DNA from: Prevotella sp. P3-122
GTDB lineage: Bacteria > Bacteroidota > Bacteroidia > Bacteroidales > Bacteroidaceae
Direction: 5' to 3'
Length of the DNA: 64,000 bases
Assembly (NCBI RefSeq): GCF_002251365.1
Contig: NZ_NPJH01000079.1
Span: 161,186 to 225,185, forward strand
Shown here: positions 8,131 through 16,306 of the stretch, in pieces
Layout: every line of letters starts with the position of its first letter
Position numbering within the stretch: position 1 is the stretch's first letter
The notes under the pieces: model-generated
Database searches by the model: none
Seen by the model: only the letters and a program-made list of their open reading frames with translations
What the model was told of the DNA's origin: nothing
Position numbers and translations under genes: made by a program

Positions 8131-8763
8131 ATGAATACATTGCAAGGATCATTTCTAAGAGCTGTATGCTCCATCATCGTGGGAGCATTGCTCGTAAAAT
8201 ACCGTGAGGAGACCGTCACATGGATAACAATAGCCATGGGTGTCCTGTTTTTCCTCTCAGGCTTAGTGTCGTGCCTTATCTATTTCGGTCAAAAGCGCCG
8301 TGCCGACGAGCCTGCAGTATACGACTCCAAAGGGCGTCAGCTGACAGGCATCAAGCCGTCGTTCCCGTTAGCAGGCATAGGCAGCATCATCCTGGGAATA
8401 GCGCTGGCCATGATGCCAGCCTCTTTCATCACAGGTCTGATGTATGTCTTTGCGGCAATACTCATAGTTGGTGCGCTGAACCAGTTCTTCACTCTGGCCA
8501 CCGCGTGCAAGTACGCACGCATAGGACTATTGTGGTGGATAATGCCTTCGGCTGTTCTGCTTGTTGGCATAATAGCCGTCATCCGCCCATCAACAATAGC
8601 CAGTGCCCCACTCTTCGTCATCGGCTGGTGCATGATGCTCTACGGTGTCGTAGAATGTATCAATGCCATGAAAATCTATCGTGCCAGAAAGACTTTCATA
8701 CGCTTGAGCGAGCAGGCGCAAGCTGAGGAGAAACTGGGGGCTGAGGACAACGGCGCAGCCTGA
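8131..8763 (+). CDS. DUF308/HdeD-like membrane protein
   Basis: 210 residues from ATG 8131, placed 25 bp after the -7 box. The much longer frame reaching back to 7588 overlaps the convergent phosphatase and is rejected. Six hydrophobic segments appear as three helix pairs (AVCSIIVGALLV, ITIAMGVLFFLSGLVSCLI, LAGIGSIILGIALAMMPA, LMYVFAAILIVGALNQF, LLWWIMPSAVLLVGIIAVI, APLFVIGWCMMLYGVVECI), as in DUF308. The C-terminus is a charged tail. HdeD relatives are linked to acid stress in enterobacteria; here the role is unknown. Confidence 0.85.
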   Translation: MNTLQGSFLRAVCSIIVGALLVKYREETVTWITIAMGVLFFLSGLVSCLIYFGQKRRADEPAVYDSKGRQLTGIKPSFPLAGIGSIILGIALAMMPASFITGLMYVFAAILIVGALNQFFTLATACKYARIGLLWWIMPSAVLLVGIIAVIRPSTIASAPLFVIGWCMMLYGVVECINAMKIYRARKTFIRLSEQAQAEEKLGAEDNGAA

Positions 8764-8781
8764 GCAAACAGCAAAAAAAAC

Positions 8782-8815
8782 GAAGATACCTTCATGAGCC
8801 AACGAAGGTATCTTC
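8782..8815 (-). terminator. terminator of the minus-strand bcp operon
   Basis: A perfect 12-bp stem GAAGATACCTTC / GAAGGTATCTTC. On the minus strand the stem is followed by a run of eight T. It sits 70 bp beyond the leftover bcp 3' end at 8886, so it was probably the original operon terminator. Confidence 0.75.
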
Positions 8816-8885
8816 ATAAAATGGCATGCCTATTCTCAAAAAAATGGCATGCCATTAACATGAAAGCAACATACTTCCACACTGG

Positions 8886-8933
8886 CTACGACTTGATATA
8901 GTCAAGTATCTGCTCGGCGTGGATTTTTGTCTT
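8886..8933 (-). pseudogene. duplicated 3' end of a bcp-type peroxiredoxin gene
   Basis: Read on the minus strand this encodes KTKIHAEQILDYIKS and a stop. It matches the end of the complete peroxiredoxin at 9943-10404 (KTKIHAEQILDYINK) in 13 of 15 residues. The DNA is similar but not identical, so the two ends come from diverged copies. The acyltransferase gene lies exactly between them, which suggests it arrived as a segment bringing its own bcp 3' end. Confidence 0.8.
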
Positions 8934-8961
8934 AACAAAATCATATTATGTGTAATAGTTA

Positions 8962-9891
8962 CTACGAACACATCTTTTTCCACATCCAAACAAACAAAGT
9001 TGTTATCAATACATTTATAATAAAATACGTCAGGAAATGTATGCCCTGGCTAGGAATGGAGAGCATCACAAAAACATTGAAAAGATAGTAATAAAGGCTA
9101 TTTTTCCCTATATATTCCAGCCAAGATGCTTTAAAGTGCAAGGAGAGAACTCTAATACAGAAAAGCAACAAAATACAGAGTGCGAGGTTTCCTGCAATTA
9201 CAATAGGAACTTTAGTAAACAAAAAAACATTGCCCAAGTAATATATGCAAAAAAATATAATGGATAAGATTAATGCAGGTATCATCATTTTCTGTATTCG
9301 TGCTTTTGAGGCACTTGAGACTATTGCACCAAGTGGAAATAACAAATTTGAACAATACCAATACAAAGGAATATGATTCAGATAGCAGATGGCAATGAAA
9401 ACCACATGTAGAATTGTAATTATTCTAATTACTTGTACTGCATGAAGTTTGATTACAAAAAGCAATATAGTGACAATATAATCAGCAAGTATCACCTTGA
9501 AGAACCACATGTCAATTCCGGATGGCATGGATAATCTGAAAATAGCAGTTATATCGTTTATAGTAATCTGGGTAACACTTGAAGGAACTAATTCACCAAC
9601 TATGTATGCGATAACAAATGCTGCAATGAATGGTGACAACAGCTTGAGAAGATGGCTTATCAAGTAGGAACTATTAACACGCTTTTTTTCTAAAGAGCGA
9701 AAGAGCCCGTAGCCCGACATAAAAAAGAAAACACTGCATCCCATACATCCATATTCTGGAATCATTAAAGCACGGCACCATGAAGAATCATAATCTGAGT
9801 ATTCGTTGATTGAATGAACGAATATTATCATCAACATTGCTATGCCACGAAGAAAGTATCCGGTATAATATGGAATTTCTATCCTATTCAT
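8962..9891 (-). CDS. acyltransferase family 3 membrane protein
   Basis: 309 residues. It begins with the family signature: FLRGIAMLMIIFVHS (the conserved His in the first helix) and FFFMSGYGLF. About ten hydrophobic segments follow. Such proteins O-acetylate or otherwise acylate surface polysaccharides using cytoplasmic acyl-CoA. The gene is clearly more AT-rich than its neighbours and sits between a bcp 3' fragment and intact bcp, so recent lateral gain is likely. The start is ATG 9891; a TTG just upstream is ignored. The target is unknown, but the exopolysaccharide locus at the left edge is a candidate. Confidence 0.88.
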   Translation of the reverse strand: MNRIEIPYYTGYFLRGIAMLMIIFVHSINEYSDYDSSWCRALMIPEYGCMGCSVFFFMSGYGLFRSLEKKRVNSSYLISHLLKLLSPFIAAFVIAYIVGELVPSSVTQITINDITAIFRLSMPSGIDMWFFKVILADYIVTILLFVIKLHAVQVIRIITILHVVFIAICYLNHIPLYWYCSNLLFPLGAIVSSASKARIQKMMIPALILSIIFFCIYYLGNVFLFTKVPIVIAGNLALCILLLFCIRVLSLHFKASWLEYIGKNSLYYYLFNVFVMLSIPSQGIHFLTYFIINVLITTLFVWMWKKMCS

Positions 9892-9942
9892 CAATTCAAT
9901 AATATATTGTGTTTTTTGTATTTGTCCTGCGTAATATATTCA

Positions 9943-10404
9943 TTACTTATTTATGTAGTCAAGTATCTGCTCTGCATGAATCTTTGTCTTGATTTCCTTC
10001 GGAGTGAATATCTTCTCTACCACTCCCTGCCCGTTCACGAGATAGGTGGTACGCAATATGCCCATGAATTTCTTTCCGTACATTGACTTCTCGCCCCATG
10101 CGCCAACCTGCTGCAGCAGCGTTGTCTCGGTATCAGCGATGAGCGGGAAGGGCAGTTGCTGCTTGTCGATGAACTTCTGATGGCTTGCGGCAGAGTCCTT
10201 GCTAACTCCTATGACCACGTAGCCAGCCTGCTGCAGCTCGTCGTAGTGGTCTCTAAGCGAGCACGCCTCAGCGGTACACCCCGACGTATTGTCCTTGGGG
10301 TAAGCATACAACACCAGCTTCTTTCCTGCAAATGAGGAAAGAGTAATCTCCTGACCATTTTGGTCGAGCCCGAGCACCTCGGGCAATTTGTCTCCTACAT
10401 TCAT
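9943..10404 (-). CDS. bcp: thioredoxin-dependent thiol peroxidase (Bcp/PrxQ)
   Basis: 153 residues, the normal Bcp length. The peroxidatic Cys is in the NTSGCTAEACSLRD block, and the second Cys five residues later is the usual resolving Cys of the family. It reduces hydroperoxides with electrons from thioredoxin. It starts 4 bp after the uridine kinase stop and is the last gene of the EEP-UDG-udk-bcp operon. Its last 15 codons have a diverged second copy at 8886-8933. Confidence 0.95.
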   Translation of the reverse strand: MNVGDKLPEVLGLDQNGQEITLSSFAGKKLVLYAYPKDNTSGCTAEACSLRDHYDELQQAGYVVIGVSKDSAASHQKFIDKQQLPFPLIADTETTLLQQVGAWGEKSMYGKKFMGILRTTYLVNGQGVVEKIFTPKEIKTKIHAEQILDYINK

Positions 10405-10408
10405 TATT

Positions 10409-11041
10409 CTATTCGTTACTCGGAATTATACCCTCTATATACTTACATAGGATGCCAACGCCCTTAGCATTCTCACCTCCCTGCGGAATGATGAGGTCAG
10501 CATATCGCTTAGTAGGCTCAATGAACTGCTCGTGCATGGGTTTCAGCACGGCGAGATAGCGGTCTACGACCATGCTCACGGTGCGTCCGCGGTCGATGGT
10601 GTCACGCTGTATGTTGCGTATGAGCCTCTCATCGGAATCGCAGTCTACGAAAATCTTCAGGTCCATCAGCTCACGCAGCTTCTTGTTGAGCAGAGTCATG
10701 ATGCCCTCAATAATGATGACCGGCTTCGGCTCCACATGTACAGTCTCCGGCAACCTGTTGCACTTTATATATGAATATGTAGGCTGCTCGATGGGCTTTC
10801 CTTCCCTAAGGTCGTTAATCTGCTTGTGCAGCAGTTTCCAGTCGAAGGCGTCAGGATGGTCAAAGTTTATGGCGTGCCTTTCCTCATCCGTCATTCCCGT
10901 AGTGTCGTTGTAATAGGAGTCAAGAGGAACGACAGCAACGAAATGAGGAGGAAGCGCCTCGACGATTTTCCTTACCACCGTGGTCTTTCCCGACCCGGTA
11001 CCTCCCGCGATACCTATGATGGTGATTTTGTTCTTATCCAT
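10409..11041 (-). CDS. udk: uridine kinase
   Basis: 210 residues. The P-loop GIAGGTGSGKTT is at the N-terminus, followed by PLDSYYND, INFDHPDAFDW, EGIMTL and RLIRNIQRDTIDRGR, all standard for Udk. It phosphorylates uridine and cytidine for pyrimidine salvage. The gene lies 21 bp after the UDG-like gene and 4 bp before bcp. A pyrimidine nucleoside kinase in an operon with a secreted nuclease fits nucleic-acid salvage, though the link is inference. Confidence 0.96.
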   Translation of the reverse strand: MDKNKITIIGIAGGTGSGKTTVVRKIVEALPPHFVAVVPLDSYYNDTTGMTDEERHAINFDHPDAFDWKLLHKQINDLREGKPIEQPTYSYIKCNRLPETVHVEPKPVIIIEGIMTLLNKKLRELMDLKIFVDCDSDERLIRNIQRDTIDRGRTVSMVVDRYLAVLKPMHEQFIEPTKRYADLIIPQGGENAKGVGILCKYIEGIIPSNE

Positions 11042-11062
11042 AGTGTTTCAGTTAGGTGGATT

Positions 11063-11659
11063 CTATAAATTATCTTTGTCTGATTTCAACAATATTGCAG
11101 AAAACATTTTCCCGTACACCTCCGCTTTCGCCTCCACTTTCATGGGGTAAGCTCTTGAGCTGCTTGGCATACGGTAGAGCCTCAGCATACGGCTTCCGAA
11201 AACGAACTCTGTATATCCTCCCACCTTTGGCTCGGGTATACCGAAGTGGCTGCAGAATACAGTTGTGGCAAGCTGGCCTGCCGTTGCTACCGCCCTGCAT
11301 TGTGCGAGCTGGCTGAGCATAGCGTCAAAGTCAGTCTGCTCCACTATCATGAGGTCCTTGTCCGAGGCGGTATTCTTGGTCCTCACCACCCTTCTGGCCG
11401 TGTCATACAACGCCACTCCCCTCTCGTTGAGGAAGTCGATGATGGCAGGCAGGTTGTAGGTCTTCTTCTCGCTGACGACAAAATGGTTCTTGTCATCAAA
11501 GAAACAGATGCCGAAGATGCGCCACATGTCGTTGGTGAAGTTGGGATAATAGAATTCCATACACCAGCGCTTCGGTGACGGGGGGAACGTTCCGAGCATA
11601 AGCAGACGGGCGTTGTCAGGCAGGAAGGGTGTGAAGGGATGCTCTTCTATGTTGCTCAT
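11063..11659 (-). CDS. uracil-DNA glycosylase superfamily protein
   Basis: 198 residues. LLMLGTFPPSPKRWCMEFYYPN near residue 20 corresponds to the UDG superfamily motif 1 region, and the C-terminal MPSSSRAYPM looks like the motif 2 (HPS-like) segment. It resembles the Mug/family-4-like proteins of Bacteroidetes, which remove damaged or mismatched bases, but catalytic identity is not certain. Its start overlaps the EEP gene stop by 4 bp (ATGA), so the two are translationally coupled. Confidence 0.8.
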   Translation of the reverse strand: MSNIEEHPFTPFLPDNARLLMLGTFPPSPKRWCMEFYYPNFTNDMWRIFGICFFDDKNHFVVSEKKTYNLPAIIDFLNERGVALYDTARRVVRTKNTASDKDLMIVEQTDFDAMLSQLAQCRAVATAGQLATTVFCSHFGIPEPKVGGYTEFVFGSRMLRLYRMPSSSRAYPMKVEAKAEVYGKMFSAILLKSDKDNL

Positions 11660-12702
11660 TTCTGTTCCTTTACAAGATACACGCAGACGGGCAGGTGGTC
11701 AGAGAAGCCGTCGAGCCATACGCCACCCGCTGTCGTTCGCTTCGGTGTTCCCTTGTATTTTCCCTCCGTCTGGAAGAGGTAAGGCATCCGCTGTATCTGG
11801 TTCTTGAAGAATGTCAGCTTAGTGTAGTCTTTCTTTCCCTTGAGGTCGAGGAGGTTTGGCGTCATCACAATCTGGTCGAAGAGGTTGTACGAGCCATTAT
11901 ACACCAAAGTACCCGTACCCTGTTTCGCCAAGAGGTTATACCACGGGTTGTACATGTCGCCATCCTTAACCTTCGCTATCTCTGGCTTTGCCGACAGGTC
12001 GCTGACCATGCTCTTGTTGTTCGGGTCATCGTTCATGTCACCCATGACGAATATCTTCCTCTCTGGATTTTCGGCCAGCAACTTGTCCTTGATGACCCTT
12101 ACCTGCCTTGCAGCCGACTCTCTGTAGAACGAACCGCTGAAACGGCTTGGCCAGTGGCATACTATGATGACAACCGGCTCGTCGGCTATCTTGCCCTCCA
12201 CGGTAAGAAATCCTCTTGTCTTGAACGCGCTGTCCTTCTCCAGTTCCTGTACATACTGGTACAAGGTGTCGCGCTCATACTTGAACAGGCTGGGATTGTA
12301 GAGCAGTGCGCAGTCCACACCACGCTTGTCCGGTCCCTCAATGTGTGCGAACTTGAAGTTGCGCGCCTTCAGCTCGGGCTGGTTGACGAGGTCGGTGAGA
12401 GCCTTGGCATTCTCTACCTCGCTTACTCCTATGACAGCGCACCCCACTCCGGGCAGCACGTCAGTGCCCATATCGGACAACGCACGGGCCATATTGTGCA
12501 ACTTGTGCGAATACCTTATACCATCCCACCGGTAAGAGCCTGTTGGCAGGAACTCATAATCGTTCTTGCCCTCGTCATGGCATGTGTCGAAGAGGTTCTC
12601 AAGATTGTAGAACCCTACAGCATACACGGAATACTTCTTTTGCGCCTCAGCAAAGAAAGTCATCAGCAGCATGGCCGCTGTCAGCATTAGTACTTTTTTC
12701 AT
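11656..12702 (-). CDS. secreted endonuclease/exonuclease/phosphatase family protein
   Basis: 348 residues with a signal peptide ending FFAEAQ. EEP-fold motifs are present in order: FYNLENLFD (Asn-Glu metal site), IGVSEVEN (catalytic Glu), CHWPSRF (catalytic His), VMGDMNDDP (Asp/Asn), and SDHLPVCVYL (final Asp-His). The fold includes DNase I-like nucleases and phosphodiesterases. Because it is exported, it probably acts on extracellular or periplasmic nucleic acid or phosphoesters. It heads the UDG-udk-bcp operon and is divergent from a TonB receptor/DUF5689 operon. The substrate is not proven. Confidence 0.88.
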   Translation of the reverse strand: MKKVLMLTAAMLLMTFFAEAQKKYSVYAVGFYNLENLFDTCHDEGKNDYEFLPTGSYRWDGIRYSHKLHNMARALSDMGTDVLPGVGCAVIGVSEVENAKALTDLVNQPELKARNFKFAHIEGPDKRGVDCALLYNPSLFKYERDTLYQYVQELEKDSAFKTRGFLTVEGKIADEPVVIIVCHWPSRFSGSFYRESAARQVRVIKDKLLAENPERKIFVMGDMNDDPNNKSMVSDLSAKPEIAKVKDGDMYNPWYNLLAKQGTGTLVYNGSYNLFDQIVMTPNLLDLKGKKDYTKLTFFKNQIQRMPYLFQTEGKYKGTPKRTTAGGVWLDGFSDHLPVCVYLVKEQK

Positions 12703-12805
12703 TCTTTATTTGTTTTACGCTGCAAATATCGGAATTAAATTTGAATAATGAGCAAGATTAACAAAAAAATAATATAAAAAGCTTTTCATTATCAAAATAT
12801 TTTCG

Positions 12806-12813
12806 TTACTTTG
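12806..12813 (+). promoter_or_regulatory. -7 box of the TonB receptor operon
   Basis: TTACTTTG followed by CACC, close to TAnnTTTG, 40 bp before ATG 12853. The preceding 12720-12800 stretch is very AT-rich and also holds a weaker minus-strand box (GATATTTG followed by CAGC) for the EEP operon. Confidence 0.55.
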
Positions 12814-12852
12814 CACCAAACATATAATACTACCAATTCCAATTTATAATTT

Positions 12853-15360
12853 ATGAAAGAAAAGCTAACATTGGCTGTGATTGCTCTCAGCTACATCCCT
12901 TTGGCCTCTGCCCAAACCGACTCTATCGGCTCAGTGGGGGCTACCATGAGCGAGCAGGCTTTCACATTCACGGAGGCACAATTGGGAGAAGAGGACAACT
13001 TCGCACAGAACGTGACGATTATCAACTCCAACTCCAATATCTACGCCTCCGAGGTCGGTTACCTGTTCTCGCCCGTGAGGTTCAGGTACCGCGCGTTCAA
13101 TCAGAAGTACAACGATGTCTACATCAACAGTGTGCCGATGAATGACATGGAGACCGGACAGTTCCGCTATTCTCTTGTCGGCGGACTCAACCAGCAGACA
13201 CGTAACCTTGATTCGGCAATGCCATTCGAGGCCAACTCGTTCTCTATGTCCAACATGGGCGGAAGCAACAACTACGACTTCCGGCCTGCCAACATGGCTA
13301 TCGGCCATAGGGTGACACTCAGTGGAGCTAACCGCAACTACACCCTCAGAGGCATGTACACGTACAACAGCGGACTCAACTCAAAAGGATGGGCAGTGAG
13401 CGCAAACGTCACCTACCGCTGGGCAAGCGAGGGATATGTGGAAGGCACATTCTACAATGCCCTGTCCTACTACCTTGGCGTACAAAAGCTCTTCGGCGAC
13501 AACAACAACCACTCACTGACATTCGCTACATGGGGCAACCCTACGGAGAGAGCATCGCAGGGTGCGTCAACAGACGAGATGTACTGGATAGCAAACGACA
13601 CACAGTACAACCCATACTGGGGCTACCAGAACGGAAAGAAGCGCAACTCACGCATAGTCAACGACTTCGCACCTACAGCCGTGCTGACTTGGGACTGGAA
13701 CATCGATGACGACATGAAGCTCACTACATCACTCGGCGGCAAGTACGGATGGTACAGCTCTACAAAGCTCAACTACAACAACTCCGACAACCCACATCCG
13801 GACTACTGGAAAATGCTTCCCTCAAGCTTCTACGACGTATGGGGCGAGAACGAGCAGTTCATGACCGACCAGAGCCTGGCAGACTGGCAGACAGCCTACG
13901 ACTATCTGACAGCGAGCAAGGCCAACAGGCAGATCAACTGGGACCGTCTGTACCACTCCAACCAGATGGCATCGCAGCAGGGCGCAGACGCCATGTACTA
14001 TGTACAGAAGCGCCACAGCGACCAGAGCATGCTCACCCTGTCGTCGGTACTCAACGCACACCTTGACGAGCAGAGCAAATGGAACGTTGGAGTGGTGCTG
14101 GCAACAAGCAACACCAAGCACTACCAGACAATGGACGACCTGCTCGGAGCTACAACGTTCCACAACATCAATACATACGCCATAGGCACATACGCACCAG
14201 GTTCTGACGAGGTGCAGTACGACCTGAACAACCGCGATGCCCTTGTCGGAGAGGGTGACAAGTTTGGCTACGACTACAACGTCAATGTCAACAAGGCATT
14301 CGCCTGGACAAGCTACAGCCGCAACCTTGGACAAGTAAACGTCCTCGTTGCAGGCAGGATTGGCGGCACGTCAATGGAGCGCGACGGCAAGATGCGCAAC
14401 GGTCTGTTCCCCAACAACTCCTTCGGCAAGAGCGGCAAGGCACGCTTCGGCGAGGGTGGCGGCAAGGCAGCCCTTACCTATTCACCGGGCAGAGGCCACA
14501 CTATATCCATTGGTGCGGGCTACCAGTGGAACGCTCCTACGGCATCGGTGGCTTTCCAGGCTGCCGAAATGAACAACGACTTCGTCAACAACCTGAAGAA
14601 CGAGCGCGTGTTCAGCAGCGAGTTCGGGTATCAGTACCAAGGGTCATGGCTCCACGCAAATGTCAACGCATACTACAGCCGTCTTGACGACGTTACGGAA
14701 TGGACATGCTTCTATTTCGATGACATCAACTCGTTCTCGTATGTCTCTACAACAGACAACGCCAAGGAGTATTACGGCGTGGAGGCAGGTCTTGACTTCA
14801 AGGTGACATCTTTCCTTAATCTGAAGTTCATCGGAACCATCAGCGAGGCAAAATATGTCAACGATGCTACTGTGAGATACCTCAATTCTACACAGGGAAC
14901 TTACAACGATGACATACTGCGCTGTACAGGCATGCGCGAGAGCGGCACACCTCTTACAGCCCTCAGCGGAGCTATCAGCTACCATCAGGGCGGATGGTTC
15001 ATCGACCTCAACGGCAACTACTATGACCGCATATACCTCAGCTACTCTCCTTACTACAGAATGGACGGACCGTTGAGCAAGCTCAACGAGGAGCCTTCTC
15101 CACAGGATAAGGGCAACGGAGGCTTCATGCTCGACGGAAGCATCGGCAAGAGCATCCGACTGAAGAAAGGACAGCTGAGCATCAACTTCATGGTGACGAA
15201 CATTCTGAACAACACACGCATCTGCACAGGCGGTTACGAACAGAGCCGCTCGGACTTCACATCGTCTGGCAACGCCCGCTCATACAGGTTCTCCAAGAAC
15301 CCGAAGAAGTACTATGCTTACGGTACCAACGGAATGATTAACCTATCATACAGATTCTAA
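12853..15360 (+). CDS. TonB-dependent receptor-like outer-membrane protein
   Basis: 835 residues. Signal peptide IALSYIPLASAQ, then a short plug-like region (residues about 50-140, including RFRYRAFNQKYNDVYINSVPMND and NYDFRPANM). A long series of Tyr/Asn/Gly-rich barrel strands follows, ending in INLSYRF. There is no N-terminal carboxypeptidase-regulatory domain and no SusD partner downstream. The next two genes, 14 bp and 83 bp away, encode DUF5689 and choice-of-anchor lipoproteins. It would import a substrate bound by those surface lipoproteins. The proximity of two exported nucleases suggests nucleic acid breakdown products, which is inference. Confidence 0.85.
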   Translation: MKEKLTLAVIALSYIPLASAQTDSIGSVGATMSEQAFTFTEAQLGEEDNFAQNVTIINSNSNIYASEVGYLFSPVRFRYRAFNQKYNDVYINSVPMNDMETGQFRYSLVGGLNQQTRNLDSAMPFEANSFSMSNMGGSNNYDFRPANMAIGHRVTLSGANRNYTLRGMYTYNSGLNSKGWAVSANVTYRWASEGYVEGTFYNALSYYLGVQKLFGDNNNHSLTFATWGNPTERASQGASTDEMYWIANDTQYNPYWGYQNGKKRNSRIVNDFAPTAVLTWDWNIDDDMKLTTSLGGKYGWYSSTKLNYNNSDNPHPDYWKMLPSSFYDVWGENEQFMTDQSLADWQTAYDYLTASKANRQINWDRLYHSNQMASQQGADAMYYVQKRHSDQSMLTLSSVLNAHLDEQSKWNVGVVLATSNTKHYQTMDDLLGATTFHNINTYAIGTYAPGSDEVQYDLNNRDALVGEGDKFGYDYNVNVNKAFAWTSYSRNLGQVNVLVAGRIGGTSMERDGKMRNGLFPNNSFGKSGKARFGEGGGKAALTYSPGRGHTISIGAGYQWNAPTASVAFQAAEMNNDFVNNLKNERVFSSEFGYQYQGSWLHANVNAYYSRLDDVTEWTCFYFDDINSFSYVSTTDNAKEYYGVEAGLDFKVTSFLNLKFIGTISEAKYVNDATVRYLNSTQGTYNDDILRCTGMRESGTPLTALSGAISYHQGGWFIDLNGNYYDRIYLSYSPYYRMDGPLSKLNEEPSPQDKGNGGFMLDGSIGKSIRLKKGQLSINFMVTNILNNTRICTGGYEQSRSDFTSSGNARSYRFSKNPKKYYAYGTNGMINLSYRF

Positions 15361-15374
15361 ATCACTCTACGGCA

Positions 15375-16223
15375 ATGAAAAATATCAAATATATACTGGT
15401 GGCTTTCGCCTGCTGCCTGTTCACGGGCTGCATGGACGAGGACTGGGACACTCCCGACACCACCGATGCCTTCGGCAACAAGAATATCGTCGAGACCAAC
15501 GTCGTTACTATCAAAAGCCTGAAAGACAAGTACACCAGCGTCATCAACGCCTCGTCAAACTCATACCAGGAGATTACTGACGACATACAGATAAAGGGAC
15601 GCGTTGTCGGCAACGACATACAGGGCAACATCTACAACGAGATTGCTCTCGACGACGGCACAAGCTCCATACTCATCTGCATCTCGCAGGGTGGCCTGTT
15701 CGCCTACCTGCCAGTGGGTCAGGAGATAATCGTTGACCTTAAGGGACTTTACATAGGCGGCTATGGTAAGCAGGCCGAGATAGGCACTCCATACACCAAC
15801 GCACGCGGCAGCAGCTACGTTAGCCGTATGAGCAGAATCGTATGGAACCAGCACTTCAGGCTCCTTGGCACCGCAGACCCATCTTTGGTAAGCCCCGAGA
15901 TTTTCGACGCCAGCAAGGTGAAGGACGCTACTTATCTCATAGAGAACAGCGGCAAACTGATGACTCTCAAGAATGTACAGTTCAAAAATGGTGACGGCAT
16001 CACGACATACGCTCCCGAAGAGCTCAAGGATGCCGCAAACTGCGTAAGCCGAGAGATAACAGGCTTCTCGTCAAGCAACCTCGTGGTACGCACCAGCACA
16101 TACGCTGACTTTGCCGCCAAGCCATTGCCTACAGGCAAATGCAACATCACAGGCATCTTCACCAGATACAACAACATCTGGCAGATACTCATACGAGAGG
16201 AAAGCGACGTGGAGGAGCTGTAA
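15375..16223 (+). CDS. DUF5689 surface lipoprotein (OB-fold-like)
   Basis: 282 residues. Lipobox CLFTGC, then DEDWDTP. The central part (ITDDIQIKGRVVGNDIQGNIYNEIALDDG through VGQEIIVDLKGLYIGGYG) has the strand pattern of an OB-fold and is characteristic of DUF5689. A second half ends GKCNITGIFTRYNNIWQILI. Such domains are linked to exported nucleases and TonB receptors in Bacteroidetes. It probably sits on the outer membrane and binds the substrate for the receptor. It starts 14 bp after the receptor stop. Confidence 0.85.
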   Translation: MKNIKYILVAFACCLFTGCMDEDWDTPDTTDAFGNKNIVETNVVTIKSLKDKYTSVINASSNSYQEITDDIQIKGRVVGNDIQGNIYNEIALDDGTSSILICISQGGLFAYLPVGQEIIVDLKGLYIGGYGKQAEIGTPYTNARGSSYVSRMSRIVWNQHFRLLGTADPSLVSPEIFDASKVKDATYLIENSGKLMTLKNVQFKNGDGITTYAPEELKDAANCVSREITGFSSSNLVVRTSTYADFAAKPLPTGKCNITGIFTRYNNIWQILIREESDVEEL

Positions 16224-16248
16224 CACCTTATTATATATATAAGCGAAT

Positions 16249-16303
16249 ACTATAACGATAACGAAAACAATAACGAAAACAATAACGAAAACAAAACAAA
16301 ACA
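16249..16303 (+). repeat. AACGAAAACAAT leader repeat
   Basis: Near-perfect 12-bp units of AACGATAACGAAAAC / AATAACGAAAAC just ahead of ATG 16307. An almost identical array (AAACGATAACGA) precedes the arsenic-operon gene at 46166. It may be a length-variable 5' leader. Confidence 0.65.
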
Positions 16304-16306
16304 AAT

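Noticed and set aside
11695..12690. 331-codon open frame on the plus strand
   Set aside because: It is the antisense shadow of the EEP gene, with no family resemblance and no promoter.
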